Assembly (NCBI RefSeq): GCF_020687805.1
Contig: NZ_JAJEWQ010000002.1
Coordinates: 251,300 to 315,299 of the forward strand
DNA: 64,000 nucleotides
DNA from: Planctobacterium marinum
GTDB lineage: Bacteria; Pseudomonadota; Gammaproteobacteria; Enterobacterales; Alteromonadaceae
Direction of reading: 5' to 3'
Positions 8,927 to 17,994 of this stretch are shown piece by piece. The notes beneath the pieces are model-generated. The model made no database searches, was not told the DNA's origin, and saw nothing but the letters and a program-made list of their open reading frames with translations. A program made the translations under genes and the position numbers. Position 1 is the first letter of the stretch. Every line of letters starts with the position of its first letter.

Positions 8927-10420
8927 TTAATCTAACTTAAAGCGCCCTAACATGCTTTGCATATCATGGCATTTGTCTTCCAGTTCGCCGGAAATTTCGT
9001 CCACCTCACTCATAGTGGTGGCCAGTGCATCGGCAGAATGACTGATAGATTCGATACGTTTACTCAGGTCATTGCTGACCGCACTTTGCTCTTCTGAGGC
9101 GACGGCGATCTGGTGGTTCATATCGCTGACATTCACCACAGTTTCCTGAATACCATCCAGGATCTCGCTGATACTGTCGGCTTCGGTGGCTGCCTGACCC
9201 ACGGCACTGGTACTGGAGGACATTGACTGATGAGCGTCTTCGGCTGAGCTTTGCAGACCGGTGACAATATTCTCAATCTCTTCCGTAGATGCTTGTGTAC
9301 GCTGCGCCAGAGTACGTACTTCATCAGCTACAACCGCGAATCCTCGCCCTTGCTCGCCAGCCCGGGCGGCTTCAATGGCCGCATTCAGTGCCAACAGGTT
9401 AGTTTGTTCAGCGATAGATTTGATAACGGTTACAACAGAGCCAATTTTTTCACTGTTGTCACGCAGTCGATAAACCTGGTCGGCAGTGCCCATGATTTGG
9501 CTTTCTAATCCTTTGATGATGCCCACACTGCTCTCAACGCGATCCCGACCTTGTTCCACTCTTTCTTTGGCAATGTCTGTTTGCTCAACAGTGTGCTTCG
9601 AATGCTCGGCGACTTTGGACGCCGTGATAGACATTTCCTGCAAGGCTGTGGCAATCATCTGCACATCGGACAACTGGGTATCCGTGGATTTATTGGCATT
9701 CACCATCATGGATTTTATGGTTTCAGAACGGTTTTCAATGACGTTACCGGTTTGCAGTACGTTTTTAATCAGTTCCGTTAGTTTTTCCAGCAGCAGGTGG
9801 AAGTTGCGTGCCAGGTTGGCAAACTCTGTACTTCGGGCACCTTTCAGTTTACGGGTTAAATCGCCGTCACCTAAAGCAATTTCCTTGATAGATAAAGTAA
9901 CATCCAGCAACTGCGACAAAACTAATTTTCTGGTGGTTATCACGGCCGCAACCAACATTACCACCACCAGGATCAGGATGTTAAACATCGCAGAGAAAGC
10001 ATTACTGGCCAACTTGCTTTGCATTGGCGCTTTGGTGAACACCACGCTGATCTTGCCGATTTCTTTGTTGTCCCGGCTAATGACGCCGGTTTCAAATGCT
10101 TCGAAGGAATCATCGGTTACCCGGGTTTTCCCTGACTTGCCGAGTTCTTTGTCGCGATGGTCAGTTATAGTGACCCCGGATACAATATCGATGTCTGTCA
10201 TGGCTTTGGCAATTTGCTCTACCTGACCATAATCATAAGTGAATACCGGCTCTATCAGAGCCACTCTGGCATAACTGAGCTGGGCCTGCATTTGTTGTTC
10301 AAATTCGTTTTCTGCCTGACCGGAAGAAATCATATAGGCGATTGAACCGGATAGGCTGGCAGCTATAAAACCACTGACGAACAACCAAAATACCAGTTGG
10401 TTACTTATCGATTTAAACAT
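8927..10420 (-). CDS. Methyl-accepting chemotaxis protein
   Basis: Inner-membrane chemoreceptor that would signal through CheW/CheA. Order of parts: TM1 (about 10-32), a compact periplasmic sensor of about 105 residues, TM2 (about 143-165, [17 protein letters not shown]), HAMP (about 166-220, ending near GDGDLTRKL), and a long coiled-coil signalling domain with the hairpin tip [20 protein letters not shown] followed by [18 protein letters not shown]. The periplasmic domain is too short for a double Cache domain and may be a single small bundle; the ligand is unknown. No C-terminal NWETF-like pentapeptide for CheR/CheB is seen (it ends MLGRFKLD). It is monocistronic, with its own terminator and about 180 bases of leader before the repeat element upstream. 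Confidence 0.95.
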   Translation of the reverse strand: MFKSISNQLVFWLFVSGFIAASLSGSIAYMISSGQAENEFEQQMQAQLSYARVALIEPVFTYDYGQVEQIAKAMTDIDIVSGVTITDHRDKELGKSGKTRVTDDSFEAFETGVISRDNKEIGKISVVFTKAPMQSKLASNAFSAMFNILILVVVMLVAAVITTRKLVLSQLLDVTLSIKEIALGDGDLTRKLKGARSTEFANLARNFHLLLEKLTELIKNVLQTGNVIENRSETIKSMMVNANKSTDTQLSDVQMIATALQEMSITASKVAEHSKHTVEQTDIAKERVEQGRDRVESSVGIIKGLESQIMGTADQVYRLRDNSEKIGSVVTVIKSIAEQTNLLALNAAIEAARAGEQGRGFAVVADEVRTLAQRTQASTEEIENIVTGLQSSAEDAHQSMSSSTSAVGQAATEADSISEILDGIQETVVNVSDMNHQIAVASEEQSAVSNDLSKRIESISHSADALATTMSEVDEISGELEDKCHDMQSMLGRFKLD

Positions 10421-10598
10421 GGGCGTCTAATGCCTCTTTTTTTGTACGCTTTTCGGTAAAATCCAGACTGAAAATTGTCGCACCAATCCCCGGTGCGGCT
10501 GGGTCATTAACAAGCCTGAAACGTTCCTGTAACACTATAGTTACAATTTGTGGGCACAGCAAATCTTTACCTGACGCCTTCCGATGGCGTTTTTGTTA
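10421..10598. other. Leader/intergenic region upstream of the chemoreceptor gene
   Basis: No coding sequence. It holds a hairpin CGCACC-AATCCCC-GGTGCG near 10482-10500, in the leader of the chemoreceptor gene, and a small ACGCC/GGCGT hairpin (10574-10590) followed by T5 that resembles a plus-strand terminator with no gene in front of it. I could not match the leader to any riboswitch class by eye. Confidence 0.35.
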
Positions 10599-10780
10599 AG
10601 AGCGTGTTGATCTTTACGGTACAATTTTGCACACAGGCGCTGCCCGAAGGGTTCGTCATATAAGCGCTTTACTCTTTGTCACAGTCCTTTGACTTAAAAC
10701 CACCAAGCCTGTAGGACTGTTCCTCGATTAAAACGCTTATATCTAGAACAAATTTTGTACAGTGAAGTTCAACACGCTCT
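10599..10780. repeat. 182-bp foldback element with nested inverted repeats (MITE-like)
   Basis: Terminal inverted repeats AGAGCGTGTTGA (10599-10610) and TCAACACGCTCT (10769-10780) are exact, and similarity continues inward (CTTTACGGTACAA against CTTCACTGTACAA). Inside them lies a second inverted pair, ATATAAGCGCTTTA (10658-10671) with TAAAACGCTTATAT (10729-10742, one mismatch), and a third, ACAGTCCT (10681-10688) with AGGACTGT (10713-10720). There is no open reading frame. Size, perfect ends and lack of coding capacity fit a miniature inverted-repeat transposable element; the three nested pairs would also let a transcript fold into one long hairpin. I see no clear target-site duplication. Confidence 0.75.
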
Positions 10781-10831
10781 ACTTGTTTTTATTATTTTTG
10801 TTAACAAAGAATATAAAATCGTCATCCTAAA

Positions 10832-11674
10832 TCAAAGATTAAAATAATATTTTTTTTCTGTATCGTCAGGTTCCTGAAAAAATCCATTCTTTAATGACAA
10901 TATTTTTCGCTCTGAAAAGCGAACCTGTTGCAACGTTTCCCGATAAGTTGACTGGAACAAAGCTTCGTACTCACCTGAATCTATCAGGGCTTTAAAGCCA
11001 CTTTCAATATCCTTTGCCAGTGCTTCGTCTTGTTGATTGACAAAGAAAAAATTAGCGTAGGGATAGTGAACGATCACGTTGGGTTCGATGGCAATATCGA
11101 ATTGTTGATAGTTGTCATATTCTTCCCAGATCTCTAACACTGAGCGCGGAAACAATTGGAAACGACGTTTTTGCAGCATGTGAAACAGGGCGTCATAAGA
11201 TGTGGTTGTATGGACTACGAAGCCATTGTCGCTGAATAACCCGACATCGGGCCAACCGCCTCCCAGGCCAATACTGAACAGACGCAGTTGTTGCGGAGTG
11301 TCTACCGATTTAAGCAGTTCGATATTGTCTTTGTTGATTAAAAATAGGCGCCAACCCAGTAATCCTTTTTGGATGGGGGTTCGGATGGCCCGGTAATTTG
11401 TTTCCCGGTGCTTTGAGGTGCCGGTCCAGACCACATCCAGCAAACGTTCATTTAACAACAACAAGGCACGGTCTTGTTGCGCCGGGTAGTCTGATTCAAG
11501 CAGCTGGTAACTGTCCTGATAGCGCGACAGGATTTTTTCCAGAATAAGCAGGGCAAAGTCCTGGCGCTTATCAACCCCATCTTCAGGACGGGGGTAGCGG
11601 ATATCTCGGGTGGCACTGGCGCTAAAAGCTGTGTAAAAAAACAGGATCAGCACAAATACTTTTAGCTGATTCAT
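10832..11674 (-). CDS. Orphan periplasmic solute-binding-like protein
   Basis: A predicted secreted protein of 280 residues from the ATG at 11674, whose first 21 residues form a signal peptide (MNQLKVFVLILFF...SASA). The frame runs back to 11758, but that adds a second hydrophobic stretch and is less likely. The mature sequence has the layout of a type 2 periplasmic binding protein (SBP family 3-like): an N-terminal lobe with LLLLNERLLDVVWTG, a middle lobe with RTPIQKGLLGWRLF, and a C-terminal IESGFKALIDSGEYEALF helix typical of these proteins. No permease or ATPase is adjacent, so it is not an ordinary ABC importer component. It may feed a sensor or be a free-standing binding protein. Divergent from the hydrolase gene at 11784. 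Confidence 0.6.
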   Translation of the reverse strand: MNQLKVFVLILFFYTAFSASATRDIRYPRPEDGVDKRQDFALLILEKILSRYQDSYQLLESDYPAQQDRALLLLNERLLDVVWTGTSKHRETNYRAIRTPIQKGLLGWRLFLINKDNIELLKSVDTPQQLRLFSIGLGGGWPDVGLFSDNGFVVHTTTSYDALFHMLQKRRFQLFPRSVLEIWEEYDNYQQFDIAIEPNVIVHYPYANFFFVNQQDEALAKDIESGFKALIDSGEYEALFQSTYRETLQQVRFSERKILSLKNGFFQEPDDTEKKYYFNL

Positions 11675-11783
11675 AGAAGAATAGCGTTTCGGTAAGAATG
11701 TAAGTAGTGTTAGGTATAAACCAGAAAATAGCAACTTACTGCGCAATATCAGTGGCAATCATCAGGTCTGAAAAAAAAAGGAG

Positions 11784-12716
11784 ATGAAATTGAGAGTTGT
11801 TGTTTTGCTGTTGCTGCTGCATGTCGCACTGCCCGTACATGCGCTTGCCGATCAGTGTCGCGAAGACATTTATTTACAGATCTTAGGTGCCGGCGGACCG
11901 GAACTGGACGATGGACGAACGTCATCGGGTTATCAGCTTTGGCTGAATGGGCAGGCTAAATTACTGTTGGACACCGGTAGTGGCACCAGCATCAGTTTTG
12001 GTGACAGCGGCGCCGATTTTGCCACTGTAGATGCGGTTTTGTTTTCGCATCTGCATACCGATCACAGCGCGGATTTGCCTGCATTTGTCAAAGGTGCCTA
12101 TTTTACCGGACGAAATCGGGATTTGTATGTCATTGGTCCTGATGGTAACCACCTGATGCCAGCCACCGGTGAATTTGTGCAACGTCTTTTTGGTAAAAAC
12201 GGGGCATTTTCCTATTTGTCGGATTATCTGTACAAAGGACGGGAGCGCTTTCAACTGCATGCCGTGGATGCGACTGAACCGGGAGAAAACGCGGTATTTG
12301 TCAAAGACTTCTCATGGGGACTGGTCGCCGCTTTAACGGTGCATCACGGTCCCGTGCCGGCACTGGCGTGGCGAGTCGATGTGGGTCATTGCCGTCTGGT
12401 TTACAGTGGTGATATGTCCGATAATACCCAGAAACTGGCTGGATTTGCCACAGGCGCTGATTTGTTGATGTTGCATATGGCAATCCCTGACAATGCGCAT
12501 CCGGTAGCACAAAACCTGCATATGTCTCCGACTCAAATCGCCCAAATTGCAAAGCGGGTGCAGCCTAAAAAACTTTTGCTGTCGCATTTTATGAAGCGCA
12601 GTGAGCGACATTTCAACGAGTCATTGCGCCTAATCAGACAACAATTCCACGGAGAAGTTATTATAGCGGAGCGGTTGTTAACGATTCCTCTCAGTCATTC
12701 TGATGGCGCAGAATAG
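11784..12716 (+). CDS. Secreted metallo-beta-lactamase-fold hydrolase (RNase Z-like)
   Basis: Exported MBL-fold protein: the signal peptide (about 1-22) ends near HALA. The metal-binding motif HLHTDHSADLP (H89, H91, D93, H94) is complete, and further ligands appear in VHHGPVPALAWRV, YSGDMSDN and LLSHFMKRSE. The domain order resembles the RNase Z/arylsulfatase type subgroup, but a periplasmic location rules out tRNA processing, so an ester or sulfate-ester hydrolase is more likely (inference). GGAG directly upstream of the ATG is a good ribosome site. The 3' end overlaps the convergent tetR gene by 26 bases, so the two transcripts would be antisense over that stretch. Confidence 0.85.
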   Translation: MKLRVVVLLLLLHVALPVHALADQCREDIYLQILGAGGPELDDGRTSSGYQLWLNGQAKLLLDTGSGTSISFGDSGADFATVDAVLFSHLHTDHSADLPAFVKGAYFTGRNRDLYVIGPDGNHLMPATGEFVQRLFGKNGAFSYLSDYLYKGRERFQLHAVDATEPGENAVFVKDFSWGLVAALTVHHGPVPALAWRVDVGHCRLVYSGDMSDNTQKLAGFATGADLLMLHMAIPDNAHPVAQNLHMSPTQIAQIAKRVQPKKLLLSHFMKRSERHFNESLRLIRQQFHGEVIIAERLLTIPLSHSDGAE

Positions 12717-13326
12717 TCATAAAGTCTTCGACAACGCGGTTAACAAATGCCAGTTGCTCAGTCTCGTTGAGCTCGCAGGGGAGGCCCATCAGGCTTTTCA
12801 TGTGATGCTCTCCCTTGAGCATATTAAAAAATATCATCACCAGGTGTTTTAAACGGGACTCGGGGATCTGCAATTCCCGCTGTCGAATCAGGTAATCTTT
12901 CAGCATCAGCATGGCTCTTTTGGGGCCTGCTTCGTAAAACAGTTCAGCTACATGTATGTTGGCACTTACTTCACCCATAACCACTCTGTACATGGCAATA
13001 ACCTCTTCGTCATGGAGTAACCGAACAAACTGTTCGCCGACCAGGTGTAACACTTCCAGCAACGAACGCGGACATTGCATTATATGTTCTTCGTCCATCT
13101 GATATTGCTGACATTTGTGGGCGATAACCGCGCTGAACAGGGCGTCTTTGTTTTTAAAATGAGAATATACTGTTTGTTTAGAGACATTCGCTTCTTTGGC
13201 TACATTGTCCATAGAAGTAGCACTAAATCCCTGCTGTAAAAACAGGCAACTGGCAGACATCAAAATCTGACGTTGCTTTTCTGTGCTTTTAGGCCGACCG
13301 GCTTGTGATCTTTTCGGATTATTCAT
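12691..13326 (-). CDS. TetR/AcrR family transcriptional regulator
   Basis: One-domain repressor type: N-terminal helix-turn-helix (about 15-65, with FSATSMDNVAKEANVSKQTVYSHFKNKDALF) and a helical ligand-binding domain of about 140 residues of the AefR-like C-terminal type. It is transcribed away from the RND adaptor/pump genes at 13451-17851, the usual layout for a local repressor of an efflux pump. The 124-base divergent region contains two copies of an 18-bp site, one overlapping the pump promoter, which are the likely operators. It probably also represses its own transcription. The pump substrate or inducer is unknown. Confidence 0.9.
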   Translation of the reverse strand: MNNPKRSQAGRPKSTEKQRQILMSASCLFLQQGFSATSMDNVAKEANVSKQTVYSHFKNKDALFSAVIAHKCQQYQMDEEHIMQCPRSLLEVLHLVGEQFVRLLHDEEVIAMYRVVMGEVSANIHVAELFYEAGPKRAMLMLKDYLIRQRELQIPESRLKHLVMIFFNMLKGEHHMKSLMGLPCELNETEQLAFVNRVVEDFMTILRHQND

Positions 13327-13355
13327 GTGATATACAACTTTTTTACAATTATCAA

Positions 13356-13407
13356 ACTAAACAGTCTAGTATTTTAATTGAATTATCATACTGAGCAGTC
13401 TAGTATT
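13356..13407. promoter_or_regulatory. Promoter of the RND operon with paired 18-bp operator candidates
   Basis: Two near-identical sites, ACTAAACAGTCTAGTATT (13356-13373) and ACTGAGCAGTCTAGTATT (13390-13407), differ at two positions and start 34 bases apart. Each has partial dyad symmetry (ACT at one end, AGT near the other). A promoter TTGAAT (13378-13383), 17-base spacer, TAGTAT (13401-13406) is oriented toward the RND genes, and its -10 box lies in the second site. This arrangement fits TetR repression by blocking RNA polymerase. Confidence 0.75.
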
Positions 13408-13450
13408 ATTTCCGTCTTATCGCAATGCTCGCTATTTACTGGAGTTTATT

Positions 13451-14638
13451 ATGTCAGGTCCATTTTCCTCTCTGGTTGCAAACCGTCGCCCGGGATTGGT
13501 GATTTTTTTGTTCGTCATTGTGCCGGTTTTGTTTTTGTATTTTTTATTAAAAGCGGCAGGTGCCGGGCAGGTGCCAGATGCGCCAGACCGGCCCTTTGCA
13601 CAGCATGTTGACGTTATCAAAGTGGCACGCGAAACAGCCTATACCCGCATGGTGAAAGTTGTGGGGCGCGTGGAAGCTTCAAAACAAGCCGGGTTGGGTT
13701 TCGAGCGGGGCGGTACCTTATTGCTGACCAATGTCGACGAAGGTGATCGGGTTGTGCAGGGGCAACTGTTGGCGGAACTGGATACCCAAAGACTGACTGC
13801 ACAAATGCAGGAAATCGAAGCCGGGATCGCCCGCGCTAAAGCTGATGCCAGACTGGCACAGTTATCGGAAAACCGCATTGCAACCCTGGTGAGCGAAAAG
13901 CTGGAATCGTCGCAGCGCCTGGATGAAACCCGCGAAGCCACCGAAGCAGCCCGGGCGCTGGTAAGAGAAATGGAAGCGCGCAAAGACAGTTTGTTGGTGG
14001 AATTTACCAAGTCGAAAATCTATTCACCGTTTGATGGCACGATTTTATCCCGTCAGATCGATCCTGGTTCCGTGGTCGGACAGGGCATGACGGTGTTTAC
14101 CTTGCAACAAGACAACAGCACAGAGGTGCGGATGGCTATGTCGGCAGATAAGGTATTCCGCTTAAAGCAGGGCCAAAACTATGCCCTGTTTAAAGGCACT
14201 CAGCAAATCAATGCCCGATTAAAATCCGTAGCTAACGCCCGTACTATCAGTACCCGCACGGTAGACGCAATTTTTGAAATTACCCAGGCCAACACTGCGC
14301 AACCCATGTTATTACCGGGCGATTTGCTTACTCTGAAGTTGCCGGTGGAAACCCAGCTGGCGGGATATTGGGTACCTAAAACAGCATTAACCAATGGGAT
14401 CAGGGGCATGTGGAATTTGTTCACGGTATCTGATGTCCAGGGTGAACAACAACTGATTACTAAGGCTGTCAGTATCATTTATGCCGATGAAGTCAATGCC
14501 TATGTCAGCGGCGCACTGAACGCTCAGGATTATGTGATTCTGACCGGTGGACAAAAGTTAGTGCCAGAACAACAGGTGTATGCCAAACAGGTGCCATTTC
14601 CGGAAGTGGCGAAATCCCTGACCACCGTCAGTTTATAA
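13451..14638 (+). CDS. RND efflux periplasmic adaptor (membrane fusion protein)
   Basis: Links an inner-membrane RND pump to an outer-membrane channel. The N-terminal membrane segment (about 16-35) is followed by a lipoyl-like half (GFERGGTLLLTNVDEGDRVVQGQLLAELD, about 90-115), an alpha-hairpin coiled coil (about 115-185) and the second lipoyl half with IYSPFDGTILSRQIDPGSVV. Beta-barrel and membrane-proximal domains make up the rest, for 395 residues. GGAG sits seven bases before the ATG. The pump gene follows 15 bases later. No outer-membrane factor gene is present in the operon, so a TolC-type protein encoded elsewhere is probably used. Confidence 0.92.
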   Translation: MSGPFSSLVANRRPGLVIFLFVIVPVLFLYFLLKAAGAGQVPDAPDRPFAQHVDVIKVARETAYTRMVKVVGRVEASKQAGLGFERGGTLLLTNVDEGDRVVQGQLLAELDTQRLTAQMQEIEAGIARAKADARLAQLSENRIATLVSEKLESSQRLDETREATEAARALVREMEARKDSLLVEFTKSKIYSPFDGTILSRQIDPGSVVGQGMTVFTLQQDNSTEVRMAMSADKVFRLKQGQNYALFKGTQQINARLKSVANARTISTRTVDAIFEITQANTAQPMLLPGDLLTLKLPVETQLAGYWVPKTALTNGIRGMWNLFTVSDVQGEQQLITKAVSIIYADEVNAYVSGALNAQDYVILTGGQKLVPEQQVYAKQVPFPEVAKSLTTVSL

Positions 14639-14653
14639 TCAGGAGGTAGGCTT

Positions 14654-17600
14654 GTGTCTGAATTTTCTGTCAAAACTGAAAAATCGCCCTGGTACAGTAT
14701 TTTTTACCGCAATGGTCATCTGCTGTTGCTCGGTATCGTCATTATTCTGGTGGCCGGCGTTTCTGCGTTAGTCAATCTTCCACGCCTGGAAGATCCGCGC
14801 ATTGATTTGCGCAATGTGATCGCATTGACCCCGTTTCCTGGTGCGTCTGCTGAGCGTGTTGAGGCGCTGGTGAGCGATGTTATTGAAGATGAACTGCGGC
14901 AACTGGATGAAATCAAGGAGTTAAAATCCACCTCAAGAGCGGGTATTTCGGTGGTAAACATTGAATTGCAGGCCTGGGTTGATAATACGACTAACGAACA
15001 GATATTTTCAGAGATCCGCGACCGCCTCGCAGATGCGGCGCAGAAGTTTCCGCAAGGTGCCGGTGAGCCGGAACTGGATACCAAGCGAGGTGCGACGGCG
15101 TTTACCTTAAAAGTGGCACTGGCGCCAAAGCATCCTGAAGTGACGGATGATGGGCTACAAGATATGACTATTGTGGCGCGCCTTTCCGAAGAGTTATCTG
15201 ACCGTCTGAGAAATGTACCAGGTACTGAAATTGTACGAATTTACGGTGAGCCGGAAGAGGAGATTCTGGTGAGCATCGATGCACTGCAATTAGCCAATGC
15301 CGGATTAACCTTATCCCAGGCATCCAGTATCGTAGCTGCCAATGATCCAAAATCACCGGCCGGGGTGGTGCGCAACAGCGAAACGAATCTCAGAGTGCAG
15401 GTGGCTAAAGAACTGGATACCCTGGAATCAGTGCGGGATATTCCATTGCAAAATCACACCTTCGGCGGGTATTTACGGGTGGGGGATATTGCTCAGGTGG
15501 AGCGAAGTTGGCGGCAGCCACTGCAAGATATCGCCCTGCTCAATGGTGAACAGGTCGTTTTTGTAGCGGCCCGTATGCAGACTACCGTGAGAGTGGATAA
15601 ATGGATGGCCAATGCCAAATCCGTGGTGGCTGATTTTGAGCGGGAATATGCCGGTACGCTGGATACCAAGATTGTTTTTGATCAAAATATTTATACAGAA
15701 CAGCGACTCGCCGACCTGACCCAAAACCTGTTGTTAGGGAGTCTGGTGGTGATGGTTGTGGTGCTGCTGTTTATGGGGCAAAGAGCCGCCTGGATAGTCG
15801 GCTTGTCATTGCCTTTATCTGCCGCCTTTGCGATTTTTTCGCTGTCATTTTACGGCCAGCAAATTCATCAGATGTCGATATTTGGCATCATAGTCGCCAT
15901 TGGCTTATTAATTGACAATGCTATCGTTATGACGGACGAGATCAGAGCCAATTTGCAGGACAAAGCGATGTCCCGAATGGATGCGCTGGTGCAAAGCTTG
16001 CGTCATCTTTTTGTACCCTTGTTAGCCTCAACCCTGACCACGATTTTAGGCTTTATGCCGATATTCCTGTTGCCGGGTAATATTGGTGATTTTGTGGGGC
16101 CTATTGCCATCAGTGTGGTGATGGCCTTGATTGGGTCGTTGTTTATTTCCCTGACCCTGATTGCAGCATTGGCGGCCCGTTATTTACCCCGTAAAAGTCA
16201 ATCCGAACAGGCGCGCTGGTATAAATCTGGTGTGCAGTTGCCACTGGTAACTCCGTTGTTTAAACGAAAACTACAATGGGCAGTGAATAATCCTGTGCGC
16301 ATTTTGTGGTTGCCACTGGGGCTACCTGTGTTGGGGTTTGTACTGGCGGGACAATTAGGAAACGTGTTTTTCCCCAGCGCAGACCGGGATCAATTTGAAA
16401 TGTATCTGTGGATGCCGGCTGGCACCAGTATCGAGCGTACCTTCTTTGTTACCCGAAACATCGATGACAAAGTGCGGGAAAAAGACAATGTCACCCAGGT
16501 GGCCTGGTTGGTGGCCGGATCTGTGCCTTCGGTTTACTACAATCAGGTAATGACGCGGGACAACACGCCGTTTTTTGCGCAGGCTGTCGTCTCTGCTGCC
16601 AGTGTTGACGCCGCGGCTTCGCTGGTTTCAGAGTTGCAATCAGAACTGAACGTCAGTTTCCCGGAAGCACAAATAGTGGTGCGTCCGTTCGGTCAGGGCC
16701 CCCCTATTTCAGCGCCTATTGGTGTTGATATATTTGGCCCGGATTTACAGGTGTTGCAGCAACTGGGCGAACAGGTTCGTCTGGCGATGTCTGAAATTCC
16801 GGGCATTACCCAAAGCATTGCCTCTATTGAAACGGGTGAGCCGGAATTGATCTTAAACGCCAATTATGACGAAACGCAGTTGGCCGGATTGAGTTACGCG
16901 GATGTGTCCGCACAGTTGCGGGCGGCACTGGATGGCGCAACCGGTGGCTCGATTCTGGAAGGAACCGAAGAGATCCCCATCCGCATCCGGCTGGGTCAAC
17001 AGGAGCGGGCCAGTGTAGAGCAATTGGCCAGTTTGCCGGTAGTCAACACCCGCTTAGCTGAAGCACAGCAATGGGTGCCGCTGGCGGCATTAGGGGATTT
17101 TGATATGGTGCCCACTTTATCTGGCATCACCCGCAATGACGGGGTGAGAGTGAATCACGTTGAGGCGTTTTTATTGCCAAATGCCACGGCCATTGATGTT
17201 TCTAATCATCTGTACCGTCTGCTAAATGACGGGCGTATACAACTGCCGCAAGGCTACAGCCTGAAAATGAAAGGCGATGCCGACAAGCAGCAGGAGGCGT
17301 TAGGACAACTGGCAACATATGCGCCGGTACTGTTGGTGTTGATGCTGGCGACCCTGATTTTGTCGTTCAATAGTTTTAAACTGGCCGGTGTCATTGGCGC
17401 AGTAGCCGGACTTTCTGTTGGGTTGGGAATGCTGAGTTTATGGATATCCGGATTACCCGTGGGCTTTAATCCAATTTTGGGCAGTGCCGGTTTGATCGGT
17501 GTGGCAATCAATGGATCTATTGTGGTGATCGCTGCCATCAATGCCGATGAGCGGGCGAGGCTGGGAGATACTGAAGCGATTGTAACTGCCACTATGAGTT

Positions 17601-17851
17601 GTAGCCGACATATTTTGTCGACTACTGTGACCACGGTGGGGGGATTTATTCCTTTGTTGTTATTTAGTGAAGGCACATTCTGGCCACCGCTTGCTGTGGT
17701 GCTGGCCGGAGGCGTGGGGTTTTCCGTGGTTTTATCCCTGATCTTTACACCTGTGGTTGTTGCCGCGATCAACCGGCGCAAAGCAGCAAAATTACAAGGT
17801 TATCAGGCGAAACCGTCAACCGGCTCCGCGTCACCTGCGGTAGTGAGTTAG
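14654..17851 (+). CDS. RND family efflux pump, inner-membrane permease
   Basis: A proton-driven RND transporter of 1065 residues with the usual two-fold layout: TM1, a large periplasmic loop, TM2-6, a second loop and TM8-12. TM4 contains GLLIDNAIVMTDEI, the aspartate-bearing proton relay motif; the second half reads GVAINGSIVVIAAIN at the matching place, lacking acidic residues as expected. The start is GTG, preceded at seven bases by a strong AGGAGG. Sequence resembles the heavy-substrate HAE-type group rather than metal pumps, since no methionine-rich metal site is evident, but the substrate cannot be named. Under likely control of the divergent TetR. Confidence 0.94.
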   Translation: MSEFSVKTEKSPWYSIFYRNGHLLLLGIVIILVAGVSALVNLPRLEDPRIDLRNVIALTPFPGASAERVEALVSDVIEDELRQLDEIKELKSTSRAGISVVNIELQAWVDNTTNEQIFSEIRDRLADAAQKFPQGAGEPELDTKRGATAFTLKVALAPKHPEVTDDGLQDMTIVARLSEELSDRLRNVPGTEIVRIYGEPEEEILVSIDALQLANAGLTLSQASSIVAANDPKSPAGVVRNSETNLRVQVAKELDTLESVRDIPLQNHTFGGYLRVGDIAQVERSWRQPLQDIALLNGEQVVFVAARMQTTVRVDKWMANAKSVVADFEREYAGTLDTKIVFDQNIYTEQRLADLTQNLLLGSLVVMVVVLLFMGQRAAWIVGLSLPLSAAFAIFSLSFYGQQIHQMSIFGIIVAIGLLIDNAIVMTDEIRANLQDKAMSRMDALVQSLRHLFVPLLASTLTTILGFMPIFLLPGNIGDFVGPIAISVVMALIGSLFISLTLIAALAARYLPRKSQSEQARWYKSGVQLPLVTPLFKRKLQWAVNNPVRILWLPLGLPVLGFVLAGQLGNVFFPSADRDQFEMYLWMPAGTSIERTFFVTRNIDDKVREKDNVTQVAWLVAGSVPSVYYNQVMTRDNTPFFAQAVVSAASVDAAASLVSELQSELNVSFPEAQIVVRPFGQGPPISAPIGVDIFGPDLQVLQQLGEQVRLAMSEIPGITQSIASIETGEPELILNANYDETQLAGLSYADVSAQLRAALDGATGGSILEGTEEIPIRIRLGQQERASVEQLASLPVVNTRLAEAQQWVPLAALGDFDMVPTLSGITRNDGVRVNHVEAFLLPNATAIDVSNHLYRLLNDGRIQLPQGYSLKMKGDADKQQEALGQLATYAPVLLVLMLATLILSFNSFKLAGVIGAVAGLSVGLGMLSLWISGLPVGFNPILGSAGLIGVAINGSIVVIAAINADERARLGDTEAIVTATMSCSRHILSTTVTTVGGFIPLLLFSEGTFWPPLAVVLAGGVGFSVVLSLIFTPVVVAAINRRKAAKLQGYQAKPSTGSASPAVVS

Positions 17852-17873
17852 ATACTGGTCGACAGGTAAAAAG

Positions 17874-17956
17874 CCGCCTTGCGGGAAAGTGGGCTACTCA
17901 AATTAGGTTGCTCATTTCCGGTTGCCTGTAACCGGGATGAGCCCATTTTCCGGCGG
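17874..17956. repeat. Imperfect long inverted repeat between convergent genes
   Basis: Outer arms CCGCC (17874-17878) and GGCGG (17952-17956) continue inward as GGGAAAGTGGGCT against AGCCCATTTTCC with a few bulges. At the centre are CTCAT (17911) with ATGAG (17937) enclosing CCGGTT, loop GCCTGT, AACCGG (17918-17935). The whole can fold as a branched-free hairpin of about 80 nucleotides. It lies between the stop codons of the RND permease and hemJ and may terminate or stabilise both transcripts; there is no T tract on either side. Confidence 0.55.
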
Positions 17957-17994
17957 AATTGTTTAGTTTCTCAATTTGTTCCGGTCAGTATTCG

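Noticed and set aside
9486-10226. Long plus-strand open frame of 246 codons opposite the chemoreceptor gene
   Set aside because: It is antisense to a clear MCP with intact domains; its Ser/Thr/Leu-rich sequence is a by-product of codon structure, with no ribosome site or recognisable domain.
10421-10598. Possible cyclic-di-GMP (GEMM) riboswitch in the chemoreceptor leader
   Set aside because: The conserved GCACAGGGCAAACC and GACGCAAAGC core elements are absent on both strands; only simple hairpins are present.
17254-17781. Minus-strand open frame of 175 codons inside the RND permease gene
   Set aside because: Antisense to transmembrane segments of a clear pump; composition typical of a reverse reading of hydrophobic helices.
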